Shown here: positions 1-6,404 of the stretch, piece by piece | How the letters are laid out: each line of letters begins with the position of its first letter | How positions within the stretch are numbered: position 1 is the first letter of the stretch | Source of the DNA: JAWLGZ01 sp041690635 | GTDB lineage: Bacteria > Pseudomonadota > Gammaproteobacteria > Thiohalomonadales > Thiohalomonadaceae | NCBI GenBank assembly: GCA_041690635.1 | Contig: JAWLGZ010000004.1 | Location: 248,001-312,000, forward strand | Length of the DNA stretch: 64,000 nucleotides | Reading direction: 5' to 3' | Notes under the pieces: model-generated | The model's database searches: none | What the model was told of the DNA's origin: nothing | The model's input: the letters and a program-made list of their open reading frames with translations, nothing else | Translations under genes and position numbers: made by a program

Positions 1-26
1 TTAAACTCTGTCAACTCTCGCGGAAT

Positions 27-68
27 TGGTGACAGAAACACGCCGCCGGCGGGCGCGCAATGTCACCA
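27..68. repeat. Phage 42-bp dyad element A (upstream copy)
   Basis: Arms AATTGGTGACA and TGTCACCAATT form an 11-bp perfect inverted repeat with 34 bp between arm starts. The centre is the palindrome GCCGGC instead of the CCWGG seen in most other copies. It lies upstream of the 92-aa gene. Confidence 0.75.
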
Positions 69-108
69 ATTTAACCAATGCTAATCGGATAACCATTGAA
101 ACTATTCA

Positions 109-148
109 TGGTGACACGCTACCAATTCGGTTATTATTACTGTCACCA
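109..148. repeat. Phage dyad element B (upstream copy)
   Basis: Arms are ATGGTGACA and TGTCACCAG, with 32 bp between arm starts (40 bp total). The centre lacks CCWGG, making this the most divergent member. It lies 24 bp before the start of the 92-aa gene. Confidence 0.65.
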
Positions 149-171
149 GTTAAACGAAAGAGGGCGGTTCG

Positions 172-450
172 ATGCATGAACAAACTCGGTTGGAAGAGGT
201 TGAGTCGCAATTGCTCGCGATTTTAGTGAACTCACAACCTGGCGGGGATTGGTTACCGTCTGAAATGGGTAATGTGGATTGGATAGATTTAGCGGATTAC
301 TTGAATGCGGTTCGTTGCGGTATCTGGGCGGCAACCTCTATTGTTCGGGTTTGTGGGGGTAGCGCTACGTTGTCGGAGCTTTCAAACACCCTCGGGTTTC
401 TGTCGGATTTCGCGTGGTATCGGGCAGACCTTGAGGAGGTGGGAGAGTGA
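172..450 (+). CDS. Small phage accessory protein of unknown function (92 aa), upstream copy
   Basis: I do not recognise the family. The 92-residue acidic protein starts at ATG 172 after a GAAAGAGGGCGG Shine-Dalgarno-like stretch and has no signal peptide. A mildly hydrophobic central part (around residues 40-62) is followed by a predicted helix. It overlaps the next gene by 4 bp (GTGA), so the two are translated together. It lies directly after two copies of the TGGTGACA dyad, which probably control it. An identical copy is at 8437-8715. Confidence 0.6.
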   Translation: MHEQTRLEEVESQLLAILVNSQPGGDWLPSEMGNVDWIDLADYLNAVRCGIWAATSIVRVCGGSATLSELSNTLGFLSDFAWYRADLEEVGE

Positions 451-809
451 GTGGTCTACTCGATGACATTGAAGCGGGCCTACACAACATGTCGTTAGAG
501 GTGGTGGCCCTCCGGCGTGAGCTCGGGACTATCGAATCAGCCATAGCCCGAGCCGAGAGTCAGGACCCGACGACCGCGCGGCCGTGGTGGCGGCCGGGTG
601 GCTATCTCTACTTGATACACCCGCAAGTGAACAAACAGCCTCGGCTGCGTGAGTATGTTGGCCGGGACCCGGACGCCATCCGGGCGGCATTGATTCGGGT
701 TCATGTCGGCCGGGTGCTCGATGGTCTGGTGGCGCGTCGTGAATCTGTCGAGGCGCGGGCGCGACGGCTGCACGATTCGGTGAAGTACACCTCTCGGGGG
801 ATTTGGTGA
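447..809 (+). CDS. Phage accessory protein of unknown function (120 aa), upstream copy
   Basis: The start is GTG 447, coupled by a GTGA overlap to the 92-aa gene. The N-terminal 35 residues are heptad-like (LLDDIEAGL, VVALRRELGTIE) and could form a coiled coil. The middle part GGYLYLIHPQ...LREYVG resembles a short beta-hairpin module seen in many mobile-element proteins, where an aromatic strand is followed by a YVG-type strand; the similarity is weak. The C-terminus is an Arg-rich helix, consistent with nucleic-acid binding. The stop codon lies inside dyad element C. An identical copy is at 8712-9074. Confidence 0.55.
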   Translation: MSGLLDDIEAGLHNMSLEVVALRRELGTIESAIARAESQDPTTARPWWRPGGYLYLIHPQVNKQPRLREYVGRDPDAIRAALIRVHVGRVLDGLVARRESVEARARRLHDSVKYTSRGIW

Positions 810-845
810 CAGTGGTCGGTTCCTGGCGTTCTTCACCTGTCACCA
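804..845. repeat. Phage 42-bp dyad element C (upstream copy)
   Basis: TTTGGTGACA and TGTCACCAAT arms, 34 bp apart start to start, with CCTGG exactly at the centre (822-826). It spans the stop codon of the 120-aa gene and lies between two convergent genes. Confidence 0.75.
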
Positions 846-864
846 ATTTGGCCGAGTCCTCGGG

Positions 865-1296
865 TCAGTTGCCGTTCTCGTTCCGCATGAACGCCAGGAC
901 CTTCCCCGGTGTGCGCCATGGTGTTGGCTCGCGTTCAATCCGAGCCCGTAGCGCCGCGTTCTCGGCCTCCAGTGCTAGTGCCCGTCGTTCGAGCTCGTCG
1001 TTGCGTAGTTGTATTTTCTGTTCCCACCAGAAAGAGGCTATCAGTTTGTCCGGGTCGTACCAGTGGCCGACGGGTGACACGATTTCGCCGACACCGGGGC
1101 GGATGGTCCAGCCTGACCACTCGGGCCACAGTCGCCCCAGGTCACCGGCCCGGAGCTCCAGCAGCAGCCGGACCGGGACCGGTAGCGGCGCGGCTCCTGA
1201 GAGGAACCGGCGCCACTGGCGGGCTGTGTAGGAGGTGAGCGTCGCGGCCTGCTCGGGCGTGAGCCGCGCATTTCTTAGGAGGGTTGCCGTATCCAC
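865..1296 (-). CDS. DUF3653-like phage DNA-binding protein (143 aa), upstream copy
   Basis: The N-terminal third reads like a helix-turn-helix (LTPEQAATLTSYTARQWRRF), followed by the LLELRAGDLGRLWPEWSGW and GEIVSPVGHWYDP segments that I associate with DUF3653, a family of small phage proteins found in filamentous and other phages of gammaproteobacteria. The C-terminal 45 residues (ELERRALALEAENAALRAR) form a leucine-zipper-like coiled coil, so it probably acts as a dimeric regulator. The gene is bracketed by dyad elements C and D and faces the two accessory genes. The family name comes from memory of the pattern, not a search. An identical copy is at 9130-9561. Confidence 0.6.
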   Translation of the reverse strand: MDTATLLRNARLTPEQAATLTSYTARQWRRFLSGAAPLPVPVRLLLELRAGDLGRLWPEWSGWTIRPGVGEIVSPVGHWYDPDKLIASFWWEQKIQLRNDELERRALALEAENAALRARIEREPTPWRTPGKVLAFMRNENGN

Positions 1297-1329
1297 GGGA
1301 TTATCCTTTTCCCATGTTATCGGCAGGCT

Positions 1330-1767
1330 TTAGGCGGGGCTGAACTGGTGACAGGATGTGCCGACCAGGCGCGACAATCTGGCACCAATGGCCCGGAGGA
1401 CTCGCCGGAGCAATTGCGCATAATCCCTATCATGGGTGACAACAGAAGAAACGCCCTGCTCTGCGTGGGCTTCTTGCGGAACCCCTGAAATTACCAGCAG
1501 AAACGCCCCTGCAGCGGCCCCTGTGTAGCGTTCCCATCTTTCCCGCATTGCCGGACTTTTTGTCCGCGCAACGTTCGCGGCGGCAATTACCTGTATCGGG
1601 TCGGTGCCGATGGCTTCCGCGATTTGTAGGCATTCATCGTCACCCAGCCCGCCTCGCTTTCTCGCTTGGCTTACGGCTTGTCGAGTGATTCCCAAGTGCT
1701 GGGCGGTCTTGTAGTCGCTCCCGGTGATCTCTCTCATCCGGTCGAGGTAGTCGTTTAGGTCGGCCAT
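1330..1767 (-). CDS. Putative phage repressor, DUF3693/Cro-like helix-turn-helix protein (145 aa)
   Basis: Residues 1-60 hold a helix-turn-helix (TAQHLGITRQAVSQARKRGG) followed by DDECLQIAEAIGTDP, the pattern of DUF3693/XRE-type regulators common in filamentous phages. A short hydrophobic stretch near residues 85-97 (AAAGAFLLVISGV) may touch the membrane. The gene faces away from the replication genes, the usual place for an immunity repressor of the RstR kind. The attachment site falls at codon 113, so the last 33 residues are encoded by the neighbouring phage unit. This full version exists only on the circular phage or at a tandem junction. TGGTGACA dyads are possible operators. Confidence 0.75.
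   Translation of the reverse strand: MADLNDYLDRMREITGSDYKTAQHLGITRQAVSQARKRGGLGDDECLQIAEAIGTDPIQVIAAANVARTKSPAMRERWERYTGAAAGAFLLVISGVPQEAHAEQGVSSVVTHDRDYAQLLRRVLRAIGARLSRLVGTSCHQFSPA
1346..1387. repeat. Phage 42-bp dyad element D (upstream copy)
   Basis: ACTGGTGACA and TGGCACCAAT arms with 34 bp between starts and CCAGG at the exact centre (1365-1369). One base in the right arm differs from consensus. It lies within the 3' end of the repressor gene. Confidence 0.7.
1413..1440. other. Phage-phage attachment junction (XerC arm plus crossover)
   Basis: The sequence ATTGCGCATAATCCCTAT matches the XerC arm and central region of the dif site at 9678-9705, then departs from it (CATGGGTGAC instead of TATGTTAAAT). 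This is what a junction between two tandem phage units, equal to attP of the circular phage, should look like. The XerD-side arm is poor, so XerC probably starts the exchange, as in other dif-integrating filamentous phages. The site lies inside the repressor reading frame. Confidence 0.8.
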
Positions 1768-1905
1768 GGGTGGTCCTCCTGTTTGCCTGCGTCAATTTTA
1801 GGTGAACGTCAAGTGCAACGCGACGGTTAACGCGAAGTTGACATGCCGTAAACGTCGCGTTCACACTGTGCGCCCATAACCCATAACAAAAAACGGGGAC
1901 ATGGG
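1768..1905. promoter_or_regulatory. Divergent control region between phage repressor and early genes
   Basis: These 138 bases separate the leftward repressor from the rightward early genes. They contain a short repeated motif: AACGTCAAG, AACGCGAAGTTGAC and AACGTCGCGTT occur within 70 bp (1803-1862). They could be operator half-sites separate from the 42-bp dyads. No clear -35/-10 pair could be assigned by eye. Confidence 0.45.
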
Positions 1906-2160
1906 ATGAAACGGGTATTTCTCGGAAGGTTCACCCCTTCAGGCTGCATTTCTCTCGCTATCCGCAACACCTCCCCGACCTGTCCGGTCTCCCCAGTCCG
2001 CCCCGTTACCTGTACCTCCTGCGGTTCTCCCTACCGCCTCGGCTCTCCCGGTTCTAGTGTCCTTCGTTGCTCCGAGTGCTTCCGCAAGGGGGCGAATACC
2101 TCATGGCGGGCCTACATGACGCTTGGCCCGGTGCCCCTCAAGCGGGTGCTCCCTCGATGA
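1906..2160 (+). CDS. Small zinc-ribbon protein of the phage early region (84 aa)
   Basis: CTSCGSPYRL...RCSECF gives two CxxC knuckles about 18 residues apart (residues 37-60), a typical zinc ribbon. The start at ATG 1906 follows a weak GGGG Shine-Dalgarno. The stop codon overlaps the ATG of the next gene (ATGA at 2157), so translation is probably coupled. It is the first gene rightward of the repressor and therefore a likely early or regulatory protein. The N-terminal 35 residues have no recognisable fold, so the true start could be further inside. Confidence 0.5.
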   Translation: MKRVFLGRFTPSGCISLAIRNTSPTCPVSPVRPVTCTSCGSPYRLGSPGSSVLRCSECFRKGANTSWRAYMTLGPVPLKRVLPR

Positions 2161-2492
2161 TTGGCGACACCAGTCAGCTCCTGGATTGCCCAACCTGTCA
2201 CCAACCGTCCCTAGAGGTTCTGCCTGACAGCCCGCCTTACGTCTGTCGTTACTGCGGTGTTCCCAGCTGGGTAGAGCCGTGCGACCAGTCGCCGCCCCCC
2301 TCTTACTGCCATGAATCTGACCACGGCGAACGGCCGTACACCTTCGCCTATGACGCTGGTTCGTTCGCTCAACAGCATGGCTTGGCTATCTCGGCCAATC
2401 CCTTCCGTCCTCTGACCGACGAGCGGGCCGACTGGTCATCCGGGTGGCGGGACTCCGCAAGGTCCGCCGTAGCGGCTCGGGGGGAGGTCTGA
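2157..2492 (+). CDS. Zinc-ribbon protein with a ribosome-modulation-factor-like tail (112 aa)
   Basis: Residues 10-33 carry LDCPTCHQPS...YVCRYCG, a second CxxC/CxxC zinc ribbon. The C-terminal part, with AYDAGSFAQQHG followed by ANPFRPL...WSSGW, resembles the short RMF-type motif (G....NPF/Y....R..W..GW) found in ribosome modulation factor and many phage proteins. I chose ATG 2157 because it overlaps the previous stop as ATGA; an in-frame ATG at 2103 is the alternative. Dyad element E lies over the first codons. The stop overlaps the rep start as TGATG. Confidence 0.6.
   Translation: MIGDTSQLLDCPTCHQPSLEVLPDSPPYVCRYCGVPSWVEPCDQSPPPSYCHESDHGERPYTFAYDAGSFAQQHGLAISANPFRPLTDERADWSSGWRDSARSAVAARGEV
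2162..2203. repeat. Phage 42-bp dyad element E
   Basis: ATTGGCGACA and TGTCACCAAC arms, 34 bp between starts, with CCTGG at the centre (2180-2184). It overlaps the beginning of the 112-aa gene. Confidence 0.7.
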
Positions 2493-3724
2493 TGGCCGCT
2501 CTGGAGCGTATCCAGCAGGCCCACCGGGCGGGCGGGACACTGAATCTTGGTATCAGTGCTAATACTGCGGCCACTTCGGATTCCATCGGCGGGGGGCAGA
2601 AAGCAAAAACCGCGTCCGGGTCTGTTCGCTGGCGGCTGCAGCGTCGCGCTCAGCACCTGTTGCACTTCGAGCGGGTGGCCCATTGCCAGCGCAGTTTGTC
2701 GGGCGAAGTCGTGAGCGTCCGCCGTACGGCAGACCGTGCCCACTTCGCGGGCCTCGTCACGTGCGGGTCGGTCTGGCATTGCCCCATCTGCGCGGCCAAG
2801 GTCACCGAACAGCGCCGCGCCGAGCTGCAGGCGGCGATTAACTCGGCCGCGCTGCAGGGCCTCGAGGTCTATCTCGTCACGTACACCCATCGCCACCATG
2901 CAGGCATGGCCGTTGCGGACCAAGTTCGCGATCTCTCGACGGCGCTCTCCCGGCTCAAGGCGCGGCGGGCGTACAAAAACGCGATGACCTCGGCCGGTGC
3001 GCTCGGTGCGGTCCGCTCCCTCGAAGTCACCTTCGGGGATGAAAACGGGTGGCATCCTCACGTTCACGAGCTGGTTTTTGCGGCCAAGGGCCAGCTAGAC
3101 ACCCTCGGCGAGATTCGCGCGGAATGGGCGAAGGTCCATAAGGCCGTTTTCGGGACCACGGTCACCGAAGCGGGCTTCGATGTGCAAAACGGCGACTATG
3201 CGGCCGAGTACGTCGCGAAGTTCGGGCACGAACCGGAACAGAAGGGCTGGGGTGCGGCCGAAGAGCTCACCAAGGGCCATACCAAGGCAACGCGACGCCT
3301 TGCCGGTCGGACTCCCTTCGGCCTCCTGGCTGATTTCGATAAGGGCGACAAGCGCGCCGGCCGCCTGTTCCAGGAATACGCGCAAGCCTTCAAGGGCCGT
3401 CGCCAGCTGTTCTGGTCGCGGACTCTCCGTGACTCGCTTGGCCTCGGCGAAGAGGTGGACGACGAAACGCTGGCCGCTGCCGAAGCTCCCGAAGTCGAGG
3501 ACGTGATTACCATCGTGCCCGATGACTGGCACGCGGTCGTGCGCAACGATGCCCGTTACCAGGTGCTGCGGGCAGCGGAGCGCGGCGGCCGCGCGGCGGT
3601 CGAGGAACTGTTAGCCCGGCTCAGGCGACACAAGGGCGGGCATCGAGGCGTGTTCTCCGTTCCGAACCACTTCGGGCGCGGGTCGTGGTCTTACGATGGT
3701 TTCCCGCAAGGCCAGCTGTCATGA
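2492..3724 (+). CDS. Rolling-circle replication initiator (HUH endonuclease), pII-like (410 aa)
   Basis: The protein nicks the phage plus-strand origin to start rolling-circle replication. The HUH metal motif is GWHPHVHELVF (His residues near 188-192). The nicking tyrosine motif is DYAAEYVAKF (Tyr near 236 and 240). A zinc-binding segment CGSVWHCPIC lies near residues 90-100. The HUH and Tyr motifs are in the order and spacing of plasmid and inovirus Rep proteins. Start ATG 2492 follows GGGGAGGT and overlaps the upstream stop (TGATG). The C-terminal third (residues 300-410) is less conserved and Arg-rich. Confidence 0.88.
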   Translation: MAALERIQQAHRAGGTLNLGISANTAATSDSIGGGQKAKTASGSVRWRLQRRAQHLLHFERVAHCQRSLSGEVVSVRRTADRAHFAGLVTCGSVWHCPICAAKVTEQRRAELQAAINSAALQGLEVYLVTYTHRHHAGMAVADQVRDLSTALSRLKARRAYKNAMTSAGALGAVRSLEVTFGDENGWHPHVHELVFAAKGQLDTLGEIRAEWAKVHKAVFGTTVTEAGFDVQNGDYAAEYVAKFGHEPEQKGWGAAEELTKGHTKATRRLAGRTPFGLLADFDKGDKRAGRLFQEYAQAFKGRRQLFWSRTLRDSLGLGEEVDDETLAAAEAPEVEDVITIVPDDWHAVVRNDARYQVLRAAERGGRAAVEELLARLRRHKGGHRGVFSVPNHFGRGSWSYDGFPQGQLS

Positions 3725-4030
3725 CACGCGCGGCCTTGGCTCTTCCTCGGCAGGGTCGACGTGGTGTGACAGGCCGGTGCGTGTCGACTGCTGCCTCCCC
3801 TCACTCCACTGGACAACCATTCTCGGCCAAAACCGACCGTGATCCGTTCGGACGAATGCGCAAGCACCGAGCCGGAGATAGCCAGCGGTTTTTGCTGGCT
3901 AGCTCATGGTCGGGCGTTGGCGCGGGCCTCTTCTTTTCCGCGCCTACGATTCGGCACTCGTTGACGCTTCCTGTCCCTACCCTCGCTGTGGCGCTTCTCG
4001 GCGCGTCATGGTTTCGCCCGCTTCCGGTGT
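3725..4030. other. Non-coding phage spacer with a perfect hairpin, possible origin or packaging region
   Basis: I see no convincing gene between rep and the ssDNA-binding protein gene. The only long reading frame here is an out-of-frame run-on inside rep with no ribosome-binding site. At 3879-3901 lies a perfect 8-bp hairpin, TAGCCAGC and GCTGGCTA around a GGTTTTT loop. Filamentous phages keep origins and the packaging signal as hairpins in non-coding DNA, so this is one candidate; 8067-8436 is the other. It has no T-run after the stem, which argues against a simple terminator. Confidence 0.4.
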
Positions 4031-4072
4031 TGGTGACAGCCGGACTCGACCAGGCGTTAACAAATGTCGCCA
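4031..4072. repeat. Phage 42-bp dyad element F
   Basis: TTGGTGACA and TGTCGCCAA arms, 34 bp between starts, CCAGG at the centre (4050-4054). It ends 19 bp before the ssDNA-binding-protein start codon, an operator-like position. Confidence 0.72.
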
Positions 4073-4090
4073 ATAATCGGAGCTCACACA

Positions 4091-4372
4091 ATGGCAGATA
4101 AACCCGTAGCGGATGGCCAGGCGGTACTCGCTGGCCGCATTGACGCGATCACCCCGGTGGAAACGGGCGGCTACTTCACCCGCCTGATTCTTCCTGCCCC
4201 TGACCAGTTCACCAGTCCGGCATACGTTGAAGTCCAGTCGAAACAGCGGCTCGGACAAGTCGGAGAAGACACCCGCGTAACCGTTCAGGTTCGCGGCGCC
4301 CGCAACGATTTTCAGCGGAAGAACGGTTCCGAAGCCAAGTCGGCCCGTAACTACCTGCACGTTATCGAGTAG
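4091..4372 (+). CDS. Phage single-stranded DNA-binding protein, pV-like (93 aa)
   Basis: The size, the position between rep and the coat genes, and a beta-rich OB-fold-like pattern (AVLAGRIDAI, YVEVQSKQRLG, RVTVQVRGAR) fit the filamentous-phage ssDNA-binding protein that coats plus strands before extrusion. The C-terminal part is basic. I chose ATG 4091 (MADKPV) over the upstream TTG/ATG options because it follows the AATAATCGGAGC Shine-Dalgarno. Two tiny coat genes follow within 10 bp. The assignment rests on position and character, since these proteins are poorly conserved. Confidence 0.7.
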   Translation: MADKPVADGQAVLAGRIDAITPVETGGYFTRLILPAPDQFTSPAYVEVQSKQRLGQVGEDTRVTVQVRGARNDFQRKNGSEAKSARNYLHVIE

Positions 4373-4381
4373 GAATTAGCG

Positions 4382-4480
4382 ATGGATGCCGAACAAGCCG
4401 ACCTGTTGATCGAGATGCTCATGTGGGCAGGTCTGGCGGTGTCCTTCGCGCTCGGAGTCATTGCAGGTCAGCAACGGTGA
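4382..4480 (+). CDS. Tiny phage membrane protein, pVII/pIX-like minor coat (32 aa)
   Basis: The frame runs from ATG 4382 to TGA 4478-4480. After a short acidic N-terminus (MDAEQADLL) comes one membrane helix (MWAGLAVSFALGVIAG) and a basic tail (QQR). M13 pVII and pIX have 33 and 32 residues, the same single helix and the same genomic position between the ssDNA-binding protein and the major coat gene. Its stop overlaps the GTG start of the next gene (GTGA). Confidence 0.72.
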   Translation: MDAEQADLLIEMLMWAGLAVSFALGVIAGQQR

Positions 4481-4596
4481 CCGACATCGGGTCGGCCTAC
4501 TGGGGCGGTCTTGCGATGGTGTGGCTCGCTGGTTACGGGTTCGGAATCATCCTCCGTCACTGGCGGCAATTTGTTGATAAAGCCCTAGGAGGCTAA
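4477..4596 (+). CDS. Tiny phage membrane protein, second pVII/pIX-like minor coat (39 aa)
   Basis: Starts at GTG 4477, inside the previous stop, and ends at TAA 4594-4596. One membrane segment (YWGGLAMVWLAGYGFGIIL) is followed by the basic, amphipathic tail RHWRQFVDKALGG. The AGGAGG near its end serves as the Shine-Dalgarno for the major coat gene. The two tiny proteins together probably cap the virion end that leaves the cell first. Confidence 0.68.
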   Translation: MTDIGSAYWGGLAMVWLAGYGFGIILRHWRQFVDKALGG

Positions 4597-4598
4597 CC

Positions 4599-4835
4599 AT
4601 GAAGTTCATGTATAAGGCGAAGAAGTACGGTTTCGGTGCAGTTCTGTTGGCTGTTGGCAATTCGGCTGTTGCGGCTCCGGTTCTGGACGCCCTGGACATT
4701 ACCGCTGCCGTTACCGATTTGACAACCGATGTGACCACCATGTTCGACTCGGTGTTCCCTCTCGCCGTGATTTCGACGGCGTTCATCATCGGCATCGGCC
4801 TGTTCAAGAAGTACACCAAGAAGGCCGCCAGCTAA
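4599..4835 (+). CDS. Major coat protein precursor, pVIII-like (78 aa)
   Basis: Classic pVIII layout: a basic start (MKFMYKAKKYG), a hydrophobic signal sequence ending at NSAVAA where signal peptidase should cut, an acidic amphipathic segment (LDALDITAAVTDL), one membrane helix (FPLAVISTAFIIGIGLF) and a Lys-rich tail (KKYTKKAAS) that would contact the packaged DNA. The mature protein would be about 52 residues, close to the 50 of M13. A strong AGGAGG Shine-Dalgarno lies 8 bp upstream. A terminator follows directly, as expected for a very abundant transcript. Confidence 0.9.
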   Translation: MKFMYKAKKYGFGAVLLAVGNSAVAAPVLDALDITAAVTDLTTDVTTMFDSVFPLAVISTAFIIGIGLFKKYTKKAAS

Positions 4836-4856
4836 TCTGGCTGGTGTTGTTCAATC

Positions 4857-4892
4857 GGGCCGGTACTCGCAAGGGTCCCGGCCTTTTTTTTT
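4857..4892 (+). terminator. Rho-independent terminator after the major coat gene
   Basis: GGCCGG and CCGGCC form a stem (4858-4863 with 4878-4883) followed by nine T residues. M13 has its central terminator at the same place, between gene VIII and gene III. Confidence 0.8.
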
Positions 4893-4904
4893 GCGGGGTT
4901 GCGT

Positions 4905-6404
4905 ATGCGTTCCATCGTTTTCGGCGTGTTACTGCTTGCTTCTGGCTCTGTTGTGTCGGCGGTTTCGGATTGCGTTTATGTTGGTGTGAACTACGGGACA
5001 GAGGTCTACTCGTGCGCGGATCGGGCGGATGCGTTCGGTGTATTAACTCAGCAGGGGTGGGAGTTTAAGGATGAAGCGACTTACAACCCGATGTACTGGA
5101 CTCCCCGCAGTTGGTGGCTGGTTGAGTCTGTGTATGCGGCGGGCGAGTTGTACGGGGGGGCCGAGTGGCACGTCGTCGGGTATGGCGATTGTCGGCTGTT
5201 AGGGATGACCGTTTCGGATTGGGATTCCGCATCACAAAGCTGCGTCCAGTCCTGCCCCGCTTACGGCACGATCGTAAGGCGAGAAGCGGCGGAAAGTAAT
5301 TTTTTCGCCGGCGTCAGGGAGATGAACGACGCTTATGTGACCGCCACTATCGACGGCTGTTATTACGAGCTGAAGTACTCGCCGCAAAACGGCGACGGCC
5401 TGACAAAATGGGATATGGTGAAGTACGAGGCCGAACCGGAGGTTTGGTATGTGCAGCTTGCGTATAGCTCGCTAGAGCTGCACGTCGGAGGAGATGACAC
5501 CGCGAATTTAGGCCCGGTTCGAGCGGGCGGTGAGTCGGGCGCACTTGCCAGTTTTGAGAATTCGGAAATTCTCAGTGAGTCGTCGGAAACGCTGGGCGAC
5601 GGAACAACGATCGAAAACACTACGGCGGTCGAGACGTCTGTAGCCAATCAAGGCGCAACGGTTCTAGCGTCGGAGAATTACCCCCTGCTGGTGCGTACCG
5701 ATGGTCGGGTGCAAACGATCCGGACGGATACCAGGCTTGAAACTGCGCCGGATTTGACCTCAGAAGAAGCCGTTACAACAACGACAACGGACACCCAGCA
5801 CCCGATAACCTCGGCGGTCTACGACGTGCTCGCAAAACAATGGAGTGTCAGCACAACGGTAAGTAGCTTTTCGTCGGATTCGGAAACGACGACGACGGGC
5901 AGGGATAGCGAGGGGAACACGATTTACATTGATACTGTGAAGCACTACAGCATCACGAACACCGGAACGGGTGACGGAACGGGCAGCGATGGCATCGATG
6001 AACAAGGGTTGATCGATGGCATTGTGTCCGGCATCCGTAATATCTGGGAAGAGTTCGTAGGTAAGGGCGAAGACCAGACGGCGGCGATCGACGCGGCCGG
6101 TGCCCCGGTTATCGATGGCTTGAGTGACACCCTCGCGAAGGTCGAGGGCATAGCGGATGGCACCTATGACGGCGGGCTTAATGAGTCGGTTATCCCGAAT
6201 GAGTTCGAACAAATGCTGGTGGACCTGTTCCCGGTGGGGGGTGAGTGTCCCGAGTTGCTGGTTCATGAATCTGATTTGTTGGGCACCTTCTGCGAGAAGT
6301 GGGACGAGCCGAACGGCGGTCGGGAAATTGTTGGATGGGTGGCCTATGCCCTGACTTTGATAGGCATCTTCTACCTGTTCTTTGCACGTGCGGAGGCTCG
6401 ATAA
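4905..6404 (+). CDS. Adsorption protein, pIII-like minor coat protein (499 aa)
   Basis: This is the tip protein that would bind the host receptor (usually a pilus) and release the virion. It has an N-terminal signal peptide (MRSIVFGVLLLASGSVVSA), a Cys- and Trp-bearing N-terminal domain (to about residue 180), a long Thr/Ser/Glu-rich middle (about 200-350) that replaces the Gly-rich linkers of M13 pIII, and a C-terminal domain ending in a membrane anchor (GWVAYALTLIGIFYLFFA) with a short basic tail. I chose ATG 4905; an in-frame TTG at 4899 is the alternative. Its sequence is expected to be specific to the host receptor. Confidence 0.82.
   Translation: MRSIVFGVLLLASGSVVSAVSDCVYVGVNYGTEVYSCADRADAFGVLTQQGWEFKDEATYNPMYWTPRSWWLVESVYAAGELYGGAEWHVVGYGDCRLLGMTVSDWDSASQSCVQSCPAYGTIVRREAAESNFFAGVREMNDAYVTATIDGCYYELKYSPQNGDGLTKWDMVKYEAEPEVWYVQLAYSSLELHVGGDDTANLGPVRAGGESGALASFENSEILSESSETLGDGTTIENTTAVETSVANQGATVLASENYPLLVRTDGRVQTIRTDTRLETAPDLTSEEAVTTTTTDTQHPITSAVYDVLAKQWSVSTTVSSFSSDSETTTTGRDSEGNTIYIDTVKHYSITNTGTGDGTGSDGIDEQGLIDGIVSGIRNIWEEFVGKGEDQTAAIDAAGAPVIDGLSDTLAKVEGIADGTYDGGLNESVIPNEFEQMLVDLFPVGGECPELLVHESDLLGTFCEKWDEPNGGREIVGWVAYALTLIGIFYLFFARAEAR

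Larger units (their letters stand above)
1..1430. mobile_element. Partial filamentous prophage copy, right-hand end (upstream unit of a tandem array)
   Basis: These 1430 bases are repeated at 8266-9695 with no difference noticed by eye. The identity stops at the XerCD crossover point, where this copy runs on into phage DNA at 1431 and the second copy runs on into the chromosome. This stretch is therefore the end of another phage unit whose remaining part lies left of the window. It carries two small genes, a DUF3653-like gene and the 3' end of the repressor gene. It could belong to a full second copy or to a shorter satellite of the RS type; the window cannot decide. Confidence 0.85.

Noticed and set aside
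1..1430. Assembly artefact from the circular phage form
   Set aside because: Possible, since the window edge falls inside the repeat. The tandem explanation is preferred because the copy-copy junction forms a precise attP and an intact repressor gene, but the artefact is not excluded.
1413..1440. Second functional dif site
   Set aside because: Only the XerC arm and centre match; the XerD arm is replaced by CATGGGTGAC. Interpreted as the phage-phage (attP-type) junction.
3685..4101. 138-aa forward frame overlapping the rep end and the following spacer
   Set aside because: Starts inside rep in another frame, has no ribosome-binding site and no recognisable protein pattern. Treated as non-coding.
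5760..6266. 168-aa reverse frame inside the adsorption protein gene
   Set aside because: Shadow of the forward gene, with no start signal or protein pattern.
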